Position numbers and translations under genes: made by a program. A DNA stretch of 64,000 nt, taken from positions 42,538-106,537 of the IMG/VR virus record IMGVR_UViG_3300030102_006951; one strand, 5' to 3'. This document shows, one piece after another, positions 39,239-46,227 of the stretch (its first letter is position 1; every line of letters starts with the position of its first letter). This stretch comes from a virus. The notes beneath the pieces are model-generated. The model searched no databases and was not told the origin of the DNA. It saw only the letters and a list, made by a program, of their open reading frames with translations.

Positions 39239-39934
39239 ATGTCTGAAATTAAAATCTTAAAACCTGGTCAAAGTGGATTTGGTTACTTAATAGAGCAAGA
39301 TGCTGGATACATTTCTCCAGAAGATTCTAGAAACAAGGCTTTTATTAGTGAAATTAAAAAACTAGATAAAGGACAACCCATAATGGCCGAACCACTAGTA
39401 CTATATGTAGTATTGCAAAAGTGGGGGGTTAAAAACAGGAATGGTAGGATATACCCAAAAGAAATATTAGAGAGGGAAGTAGAAAGATATCAAGACCTAA
39501 TTAAGGAAAGAAGGGCCGTAGGTGAATTAGACCATCCAGAATCTTCTATAATTGCTGGTGATAGAATATCACATAATATTATAGAAACTTGGTGGGAAGG
39601 TAAAACACTTATGGGTAAAATGGAAATTCTAATGACCCCAGGATACATTAATTATGGTATTGTATCAACTAAAGGTGACGAGGTTGCTAATCTAATTAGA
39701 AATAATATTATGATTGGTGTTTCATCTAGAGGTGTTGGTTCTCTTAAACAAATCAACGGTGACCATATAGTTCAAGACGACTTTGAAATAATCTGTTGGG
39801 ATGTAGTCACGTCCCCTAGCACCCCAGGTTCCTGGATGTTTAGAGAAAAAAGTGAAGCTAAACCATTTACTGAATCAACAAAAAATAAGTCTAATTTGCT
39901 CAAAGATAATATAAATAAATTTTTATTGGATTAG
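39239..39934 (+). CDS. Prohead maturation protease (gp21-like)
   Basis: 231 aa. The serine-protease fold shared with herpesvirus assemblins is indicated by NRNGRIYPKEIL, catalytic His99 in GELDHPESS, and the Ser162-Ser163 pair in GVSSRGVGS. It digests the scaffold and trims the capsid and internal proteins after L/I-x-E during head maturation. This matches candidate sites in the capsid protein (LTE/S) and in the leaders at 1965, 12249 and 45952. Confidence 0.9.
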   Translation: MSEIKILKPGQSGFGYLIEQDAGYISPEDSRNKAFISEIKKLDKGQPIMAEPLVLYVVLQKWGVKNRNGRIYPKEILEREVERYQDLIKERRAVGELDHPESSIIAGDRISHNIIETWWEGKTLMGKMEILMTPGYINYGIVSTKGDEVANLIRNNIMIGVSSRGVGSLKQINGDHIVQDDFEIICWDVVTSPSTPGSWMFREKSEAKPFTESTKNKSNLLKDNINKFLLD

Positions 39935-39951
39935 TATTTTTATTTAATAAA

Positions 39952-39977
39952 ATGTGCTTTTTTAGAAAAAAGCGCAT
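39952..39977 (+). other. Hairpin overlapping a late promoter
   Basis: ATGTGCTTTTTT (39952-39963) pairs with AAAAAAGCGCAT (39966-39977) with one G-T pair. No T run follows, and its right arm overlaps the late-type element at 39976. Confidence 0.45.
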
Positions 39978-39983
39978 ATTTAT
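39976..39983 (+). promoter_or_regulatory. Late-type promoter element, scaffold and capsid
   Basis: ATATTTAT followed by TAACAAG, 59 bp before ATG 40043, the longest leader of the set. Confidence 0.45.
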
Positions 39984-40042
39984 TAACAAGTGGGGATTAT
40001 ATCCTCGTTTCAATAATTATTTTTTTAAAAAAATGAAAAAAA

Positions 40043-41488
40043 ATGGCAAATGAGAAATCAATTTTAGATGAGGCTTTTTTGGATGCGAAAAGAATCCAAG
40101 AAGCTCTAAATGCCAACACAAAAGAAATACTTCGTTCTATTACGAAAGAAGAAATTGACAGTGTAGTGAAAGAATCTTTACAAGAAGATTATTTAGAAGA
40201 AGATGTTGAGGACATTAAAGAGTTAGAAATGGAAGCTGAAGCTGGTGCTGAAGTAGAAATGGATAGCGAAGAAGGTGACCTCGAAGTTGGTGACATCGAA
40301 AACTCAGAAGAAGGTGATGACGTTGAAGGCGATGAGCTTGATGGTGATTACGAATCTGGAATGGATGCGGTAGCATCAGATGACGAAGTTGAGATGGATA
40401 TGACAGCGGCATCTGACGATGACGTTATAGCAGTTTATAAAAAATTAACTGGCGATGATGAAATCGAAGTTGTAGTTGATGACGAAGCTGGTGAAGTTCA
40501 TTTATCTGTTGAAGAACCTGGTGAGTATGTTATTAAGACAGACGAAGCTGGTAAAGAAGCTGGTGAAGGACTTGAAATGGAAGAAGGTTATTATGAAGAA
40601 TCTGAAAACATGAAAGAAACTGAGCACATGGAAGAAAAAGAAATGTGTGAAGATGAAAATATGGAAGAAGGTTATTATGAAGAATCTGAAAACATGAAAG
40701 AAGCTGAGCACATGGAAGAAAAAGAAATGTGTGAAGATGAAAACATGGAAGAAGGTTATTATGAAGAATCTGAAAACATGGAAGAAGCTAAGGATGTTGA
40801 TGAAGAAATCGTTTATGAAATCGCTTTAGAAGAAGAAATCACAGAAAAAGAAGCTTGTGAAGAAGGTGAAGAACTTTCTGAAGAAGTTGTTTCTGAAGAA
40901 GAGGCTTGCGAAGAAGGTGAGGAAATCGCTGAAGAGGAAGTTGCTGAGGGTGATGAGATTGAAGAAATCGCTAGAACTAAAGGGTATTATGCTTTACCAA
41001 AGCAAAAGGGAAGTAAAAACCCAGTTGCTAAAAATTATAACCCAGGTGGTGAAAAAATCAATGAGTCTAAAGAGGATGAAAAATACAATGCATTGTTAAC
41101 AGAAGCTAAAGAGCTTAAGGGTAAAAACGAAGAATACAAAACTGCTCTTAAGAAATTTAGAACTATGTTAGCAGAAACGGTTGTTTTCAATTCAAATTTA
41201 ACTTACGTTGCTAAGTTATTTATGGAACATTCGACTACTAAGGAAGAAAAAGAATCAATCTTTAAAAGATTTGATGATGAAGTTTCTACACTTAAAGAGT
41301 CTAAAAAATTATATAAAACAATTGATAGTGAGTTGGGTAATAGAAAACCAATTAACGAAACAATTGAAAATAAAATAGTAACTGAGGTTGCTTCAAGTAA
41401 GTCTGCTCAATTAAACGAGTCTACGGCTTATGTTGATAAAGAAACCTCAAGGATTATGGACCTTATGAAAAGAGTCAATAATCGATAA
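40043..41488 (+). CDS. Prohead core scaffold protein (gp22-like)
   Basis: 481 aa. Extremely acidic (Glu and Asp runs) and almost all helix, located between the protease and the major capsid protein exactly as T4 gp22. It would form the prohead core and be digested by the protease. Residues about 179-249 hold two and a half copies of a 28-residue repeat (MEEGYYEESENMKEAEHMEE plus KEMCEDEN), each with one Cys. The C-terminal 150 residues (helical, less acidic) resemble the T4-like scaffold core. Confidence 0.82.
   Translation: MANEKSILDEAFLDAKRIQEALNANTKEILRSITKEEIDSVVKESLQEDYLEEDVEDIKELEMEAEAGAEVEMDSEEGDLEVGDIENSEEGDDVEGDELDGDYESGMDAVASDDEVEMDMTAASDDDVIAVYKKLTGDDEIEVVVDDEAGEVHLSVEEPGEYVIKTDEAGKEAGEGLEMEEGYYEESENMKETEHMEEKEMCEDENMEEGYYEESENMKEAEHMEEKEMCEDENMEEGYYEESENMEEAKDVDEEIVYEIALEEEITEKEACEEGEELSEEVVSEEEACEEGEEIAEEEVAEGDEIEEIARTKGYYALPKQKGSKNPVAKNYNPGGEKINESKEDEKYNALLTEAKELKGKNEEYKTALKKFRTMLAETVVFNSNLTYVAKLFMEHSTTKEEKESIFKRFDDEVSTLKESKKLYKTIDSELGNRKPINETIENKIVTEVASSKSAQLNESTAYVDKETSRIMDLMKRVNNR
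40577..40789 (+). repeat. 84-bp tandem repeats in scaffold gene
   Basis: Units at 40577-40660 and 40661-40744 are nearly identical, with a partial third at 40745-40789. They encode the 28-residue acidic repeat. Confidence 0.85.
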
Positions 41489-41524
41489 TAAGTAATAAAA
41501 CAAGAAAAAAAATAATTTAAAATT

Positions 41525-43300
41525 ATGTCACATTTATTAAATTCAGGGGCTGTTGGAAATATCGGATTAAACCACATGAAGGAAATTCGTCAGCAGACTC
41601 AAGCAAAATGGGATTCTTTAGGATTTTTAGAAGGTCTTAAAGGTCACGTAAAAGAAAACGTTGCTCAATTATTTGAGAATCAAGCGTCTTCTTTATTAAC
41701 GGAATCTACTACAGCTAGTAATAGTGGTTCTTTTGAAACAGTAGTATTCCCAATCGTTAGAAGAGTATTTTCTAAATTACTAGCTAACGATGTAGTATCA
41801 GTACAGGCAATGAACATGCCAATTGGAAAATTATTCTACTTCGTACCTCAAACTTCTTCAAGAGTTGATGGTACTGGAGCAGCTGGTCAAGGTCCTAACT
41901 TCTCTGCACACACTGCAATGAAAGACAGCTTACCAGAATGTACTGGTTTTGGCGGTTGTGTTGTAACCGAATATATGAAAAAAAATCTTTATGATTTATA
42001 TTATAACGATGGACTATTTGATAACTCAAAAGGAACTATTACTTTTTCAGTTGGTACTGGTGTGTTCCAAACTTTAGGAGCTGACGGTGCGTTTGCTGAA
42101 GAGACTGGAAATATAGGTACTTTACCTAAAGCTACTGATGGTTCAACTAGAGCTGTTATCCTTAAAGTTGAAGGTTTTGATGGTACAAATAAAGGTAGAT
42201 TAACTGGACCAGATGGTAATGAAATGGATACTGAGGCTTTCTTGGCATCTTTAAAAGTTACTTCTACTCTTGCTATTGAAAATACTACAGATGGAGGAGA
42301 GATTATCTGTGCTGCTGGAGGTGAACTTCCATTCAGATTGGTAACTCAGAAATACGGTAAGGGTATCGTTGCATATGATGATATCTGTGATTCTGATGGT
42401 GGTTTATTTATAGAATTAGATTTAAGTGTACCAAGAGCTGCTGATGCTAACGCCACTTTTGATGGATACATTGGGGCTGAAGATGCTGATGCATTGAATG
42501 CTGCTAATTTCAATATTTCTTGGGCTACTTACGATACTCTAGAATTAGAAACAGAACTTGGTGAAGTTTCTTTCAAACTAGACGAAGTTGTTGTATCTGT
42601 AGAAGAAAGAAAATTAAGAGCTACATGGTCTCCAGAATTAGCACAAGATGTTAGTGCATTCCACAACATTGATGCTGAGGCTGAATTGACTGCAATGCTT
42701 TCTGAGCAAGTTGCTGCTGAAATCGACAGGGAAATCCTTAGAGATTTAAGAAAAGCTGCTGCTTGGCAACTAAGATGGGATTACAACGGATGGAGAAAAG
42801 CTTCTTCTGCTGCAAGTCCTTATACACAAAAAGACTGGAACCAAACTTTAATTACTAAAGTTAACCAAATTTCAGCTCAAATCCATAAGTCTACTTTAAG
42901 AGGTGGTGCTAACTTTATCGTAGTATCTTCTGAATTATCTGCAATCTTTGATGATTTAGAGTACTTCCACGTAAGTGATGCTAACCCAGAGCAAGACCAA
43001 TACAACATGGGTATTGAAAGAGTAGGTTCTTTATCTGGAAGATACCAGGTATATAGAGACCCATATGCTCCTTCTTTCTCAATGATTATTGGACATAAAG
43101 GAAAATCATTGTTAGACACTGGTTACATCTACGCACCATACGTGCCAATGCAACTTACACCTACAATGTACAATCCTTTCAACTTCGCGCCAGTGAAGGG
43201 GATTATGACAAGATACGCTAAAAAAGTGGTAAACAACAGATTCTACGGTCACGTAAGAGTTGATGGTGTACCTACATTTAACGTAGCTGAATTAAGATAA
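41525..43300 (+). CDS. Major capsid protein (gp23-like)
   Basis: 591 aa. The N-terminal region (GFLEGLKGHVKENVAQLFEN, ASSLLTE, FETVVFPIVRRVFSKLLAND, VVSVQAMNMPIGKLFYFVP) is the strongly conserved start of T4-like capsid proteins. LTE60/Ser61 is the likely maturation cut, close to T4 gp23 residue 65. The C-terminal half (VAAEIDREILRDLRKAA, MGIERVGSLSGRYQVYRDPY) completes the HK97-type fold family. An insert around residues 170-370 may be a surface domain. A terminator follows. Confidence 0.95.
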   Translation: MSHLLNSGAVGNIGLNHMKEIRQQTQAKWDSLGFLEGLKGHVKENVAQLFENQASSLLTESTTASNSGSFETVVFPIVRRVFSKLLANDVVSVQAMNMPIGKLFYFVPQTSSRVDGTGAAGQGPNFSAHTAMKDSLPECTGFGGCVVTEYMKKNLYDLYYNDGLFDNSKGTITFSVGTGVFQTLGADGAFAEETGNIGTLPKATDGSTRAVILKVEGFDGTNKGRLTGPDGNEMDTEAFLASLKVTSTLAIENTTDGGEIICAAGGELPFRLVTQKYGKGIVAYDDICDSDGGLFIELDLSVPRAADANATFDGYIGAEDADALNAANFNISWATYDTLELETELGEVSFKLDEVVVSVEERKLRATWSPELAQDVSAFHNIDAEAELTAMLSEQVAAEIDREILRDLRKAAAWQLRWDYNGWRKASSAASPYTQKDWNQTLITKVNQISAQIHKSTLRGGANFIVVSSELSAIFDDLEYFHVSDANPEQDQYNMGIERVGSLSGRYQVYRDPYAPSFSMIIGHKGKSLLDTGYIYAPYVPMQLTPTMYNPFNFAPVKGIMTRYAKKVVNNRFYGHVRVDGVPTFNVAELR

Positions 43301-43323
43301 TATAATATAAATCTTATATAATT

Positions 43324-43357
43324 AAAAAGGCTTCTCATTAGAGAGGCCTTTTTTGTT
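43324..43357 (+). terminator. Intrinsic terminator after capsid gene
   Basis: AAAAAGGCTTCTC pairs with GAGAGGCCTTTTT (one G-T pair) around ATTA, followed by T's. Confidence 0.8.
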
Positions 43358-43365
43358 TTTAACAT

Positions 43366-43373
43366 ATATTTAT
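43366..43373 (+). promoter_or_regulatory. Late-type promoter element, gene 43390
   Basis: ATATTTAT followed by TATTAAAG, 16 bp before the ATG. Confidence 0.55.
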
Positions 43374-43389
43374 TATTAAAGACTAAACA

Positions 43390-43512
43390 ATGAGATTTTC
43401 AATAAAAGATAAACCTAAAAAAAAGAGACCTGGGGTTCATTCCAAAAATAAAACATCAAGGTCTAAAAACTCAAAATTCTACAAGAAGAAAAGTAGAGGT
43501 CAGGGTAAATAG
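43390..43512 (+). CDS. Highly basic small protein, 40 aa
   Basis: Contains KPKKKRPGVHSKNKTSRSKN and ends in RGQGK; about 40 percent Lys and Arg, with no acidic excess. It has its own late-type promoter just after the capsid gene. Likely a DNA- or capsid-bound virion peptide. The ordered end (KNSKFYKKKSRGQGK) suggests a conserved family. Confidence 0.6.
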   Translation: MRFSIKDKPKKKRPGVHSKNKTSRSKNSKFYKKKSRGQGK

Positions 43513-43533
43513 TATTAAATAAAATTTATAGTT

Positions 43534-44238
43534 ATGAGAAAGTTTGATAAAAAAAATAAAATGGTTTCAGCAAATATTATGGCTGAGAAAAGATATTTAG
43601 AATCTAAAGGGTTTATTAATGAAAATGTATTTCATGCTGAGGGTGGTATTAATGTTTTTTCAGAATCAAGTAACGCTAAATTTGATTTAAATTCTAACGA
43701 TAATGAGTTTTCTAGAGAATTAAGTAAGTTAATTAACAGATACGTTGGTTTAAGTAACACAAATGACGCTGGAATGAGTAATGATAATAGGGTTTTTATA
43801 CATAAAAATCTAATGAAAATTGTAAATCAAACATTTCCAACAACATCTTTAAGAGTTGGTGTTGATGGTAAGGAATATTATACTAACAGACCTGAAGAAA
43901 TGGGAGAGTTTTTAACTTCAATGGGTATTACTGATTTCAGATTAAAGGGTGTTAACGAGAGTCATTATGGTTCTGAAGAAGGGGAAAGTTATGGTAGTAG
44001 CATAGATAGAGTAAATTATAGCCCAGAAAAAGGTAATACATTAACTCAATTTATGGACGAATTAATTGCTAAAGGACTCACTGGGGTTAGTTTTGTTAAG
44101 GTTGATGGTAACAAGATGATTTTTTCAACGGATACACCAATAGAAAATGAAATAGTTGTTGGTTTAGGTCGTCATTATGACGTTAAGTCTATTGATGGTG
44201 GTAACGGAAAAACCTTATTAGTTTTTAATATGGTTTAA
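43534..44238 (+). CDS. Putative virion protein, 234 aa
   Basis: N-terminal FDKKNKMVSANIMAEKRYLE, then a helical domain and a C-terminal beta domain (LTGVSFVKVDGNKMIFSTDT, IENEIVVGLGRHYDVKS). Lies between the basic peptide and the secreted protease gene. No known family. Confidence 0.5.
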   Translation: MRKFDKKNKMVSANIMAEKRYLESKGFINENVFHAEGGINVFSESSNAKFDLNSNDNEFSRELSKLINRYVGLSNTNDAGMSNDNRVFIHKNLMKIVNQTFPTTSLRVGVDGKEYYTNRPEEMGEFLTSMGITDFRLKGVNESHYGSEEGESYGSSIDRVNYSPEKGNTLTQFMDELIAKGLTGVSFVKVDGNKMIFSTDTPIENEIVVGLGRHYDVKSIDGGNGKTLLVFNMV

Positions 44239-44256
44239 TTAAATTTAAAAAGTTTT

Positions 44257-45507
44257 ATGGGTAGATTATTAATAATCTTATTTATTTGTTTTATAAATAT
44301 AAATGGTTTTGGTCAGTTAAAATGTGGAACTGATGAATATAATAGACCATTCATAAGACAATATCCCGAAAAATACGATAAGATAGAAAAAGATATTCAA
44401 AACTATCTTAGAAACCCAAAGGTTAAATCAGATGGTACTTATGTCATACCAGTTGTATTTCATATTGTGTATAATCACTGGAAAGAGAACCTTAACGACA
44501 GTGTTATTATTCAACAATTAAATGTATTAAATGATAGGTTTAATTTAAGAAACGCTGATACTATACTATTAACCGATACACTACAAAATTGGAAGGGTAA
44601 TTTTAAAATTACATTTGAATTGGCCCATTTAGACCCAGATGGTTATCCAACAACTGGTATTACAAGAACTTATACAAATGTTGGTGAATTTTCATATTGG
44701 AGTAATCCAGTCAAAAAGGCAAGTCAGGGTAAAGCGGGCTGGCCGAATGACAGATATCTTAATATTTGGGTTTGTGACCTTTATGACGGGCTTATGGGTT
44801 ATGCACAGTTTCCTGGTGGAGAAGACTGGTCGGACGGAGTGGTTATAGATTGGCAAAGTGTTGGTGATAGAGTTTATCCTTGGACTTATTCAATATATGA
44901 TAAATGGGCTAAGGGTCACGTGTTAGTGCATGAAATAGGTCATTGGTTAAACCTTAAACACCCATGGGGTAATTATGGGCCTTGTGGTGATGACCATATT
45001 CCAGAAACTGGGTTACAGGATGGACCTATTTACCCAAGTGCAGAATGTCCAGATACTCTATTTAGTACTTGCGACACACCAGAGAGGATATTTGTAAAAC
45101 ACTATATGGATTATGTTGGTGCGGATTGTATGTGTACGTTTACAAAAAATCAAGTAGTTAGGGGGATAGCCTCTATGGAGACATATAGACAAGACTTATT
45201 AAATAATTACGTCCCCAAACCAAATGTGACTGGTTTTGAAAACACTATGGTTAGACCAACATATACTAAGGGTAGAGTCGTAATTGAGTTTCCGAAATAC
45301 GAAGGTAAATTAGAAATAATGGTATTTGATATGATTGGTAGGTTAGTTTATAAAACCACAACTACACATCCATTTATTGATTTTAAATTAAATATGGGTA
45401 ATGGTAGTTACTTAATAGATATAATTAAAGACGAACGAAGGGTATTCCAGGAAAAAATAATTATTAATTCTGCATCTCCTTATGGGGCTAATTTTTTAAA
45501 TAATTGA
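44257..45507 (+). CDS. Secreted M43-type metalloprotease with type IX-like sorting domain
   Basis: 416 aa. Signal peptide MGRLLIILFICFININGFGQ. The catalytic domain carries HEIGHWLNLKH (about residues 225-235, the HExxHxxGxxH zinc site with Asn in place of Gly) and the Met-turn MDYVGADCMC (about 284), the pattern of pappalysin/cytophagalysin M43 peptidases. The last 85 residues (LEIMVFDMIGRLVYKTTT, MGNGSYLIDIIKDERRVFQE, KIII) follow the type A C-terminal sorting domain of Bacteroidota type IX secretion. It would be exported and released or anchored by host machinery. No separate promoter is seen; it probably reads through from 43390. Confidence 0.85.
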   Translation: MGRLLIILFICFININGFGQLKCGTDEYNRPFIRQYPEKYDKIEKDIQNYLRNPKVKSDGTYVIPVVFHIVYNHWKENLNDSVIIQQLNVLNDRFNLRNADTILLTDTLQNWKGNFKITFELAHLDPDGYPTTGITRTYTNVGEFSYWSNPVKKASQGKAGWPNDRYLNIWVCDLYDGLMGYAQFPGGEDWSDGVVIDWQSVGDRVYPWTYSIYDKWAKGHVLVHEIGHWLNLKHPWGNYGPCGDDHIPETGLQDGPIYPSAECPDTLFSTCDTPERIFVKHYMDYVGADCMCTFTKNQVVRGIASMETYRQDLLNNYVPKPNVTGFENTMVRPTYTKGRVVIEFPKYEGKLEIMVFDMIGRLVYKTTTTHPFIDFKLNMGNGSYLIDIIKDERRVFQEKIIINSASPYGANFLNN

Positions 45508-45524
45508 AAAAATTATTTATTATA

Positions 45525-45746
45525 TTAGTTAGATTTTTCTTGTATATCGGATATTTTTTTTATAACACTTTTGGGATTTGACTTATTACTAAAAAATTCA
45601 ACAAATGTGTGTGTATAGTATCCTGTATTACCATGTTCTCTTTGGACCTTCTCCATAACAATTCTTTTTTCCATAGAAATATAATAATCTCTAATATCAT
45701 GTGTGGTATGGATAGTTTCAATATGTGTTAATTCATTTTCAATCAT
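45525..45746 (-). CDS. Hypothetical protein, 73 aa
   Basis: I place the start at ATG 45746 (MIENELTHIETIHTTHDIRD), since the longer ORF reaches back through the promoter. The promoter lies only 4 bp upstream, so the message would be nearly leaderless. Soluble, His- and Glu-rich. No motif. It is convergent with the M43 protease gene. Confidence 0.5.
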   Translation of the reverse strand: MIENELTHIETIHTTHDIRDYYISMEKRIVMEKVQREHGNTGYYTHTFVEFFSNKSNPKSVIKKISDIQEKSN

Positions 45747-45750
45747 AACA

Positions 45751-45782
45751 CAAATATATATATAAAAAATGAGACATACAAC
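45751..45782 (-). promoter_or_regulatory. Bacteroidota-type promoter for gene 45746
   Basis: Minus strand GTTG (45782-45779), 20-bp spacer, TATATTTG (45758-45751). Confidence 0.65.
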
Positions 45783-45817
45783 AGTATACCTCATTTTGTA
45801 AAAATTTTAATTTTTAT

Positions 45818-45928
45818 TTAGCAATCACAACATGCACAATCACATGATTTACTACAATTACATTTCATACAGTTACATGCTTTTTGGCACTTACAATTTT
45901 CACAGTTACAATTTTGTCGGTTACGCAT
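45818..45928 (-). CDS. Metallothionein-like Cys-rich peptide, 36 aa
   Basis: 13 of 36 residues are Cys (positions 7, 9, 12, 14, 18, 20, 23, 25, 29, 31, 33, 34, 36), mostly as CxC and CxxC pairs separated by Asn, Lys and Asp. There are no aromatic residues. This is the composition of metallothioneins, which bind clusters of zinc, copper or cadmium through thiolates. It is preceded by a virion-type operon and lies 23 bp after the gene at 45952, so it is probably cotranscribed late. Too short to be in most gene calls. An accidental ORF with such regular Cys spacing is unlikely. Confidence 0.65.
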   Translation of the reverse strand: MRNRQNCNCENCKCQKACNCMKCNCSKSCDCACCDC

Positions 45929-45951
45929 AATTATTAATTTTAATTTAATTG

Positions 45952-46227
45952 TTATTTACAAAGTCTAGAGGCTATTTTATGGGTTGCGGTATTAAGTAAG
46001 TCTTCATCATTGGTTGCCTCATCATTTATATCAGATTTTAATTTATTTAGTATTCCTTGTATATTATCCCAATCTTTTTGTTCAATATGTGATTTTTTTA
46101 ATAAAGTTATTAGTTCATCATAAGTGTTAACACTTAAATCATTACATATGTTCCACACGCCTGAACTTGAGTTCTTAGTTGATTCTATAAGGAATTTTCT
46201 TACTCTATTTTTAATTAAGTTTTTCAT
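45952..46227 (-). CDS. Putative capsid-targeted protein, 91 aa
   Basis: The leader MKNLIKNRVRKFLIE, then S, aligns with those at 12249 and 1965 and ends in L-I-E/S, a gp21-type site. The mature part is a small helical protein (VWNICNDLSVNTYDELITLL, IEQKDWDNIQGILNKLKSDI). Its ATG shares the stop codon region of the upstream gene (TAATG). Probably an internal head protein. Confidence 0.55.
   Translation of the reverse strand: MKNLIKNRVRKFLIESTKNSSSGVWNICNDLSVNTYDELITLLKKSHIEQKDWDNIQGILNKLKSDINDEATNDEDLLNTATHKIASRLCK

Noticed and set aside
40502-40711. Minus-strand Phe/His-rich ORF opposite the scaffold
   Set aside because: Antisense shadow of GAA/GAT-rich repeats.
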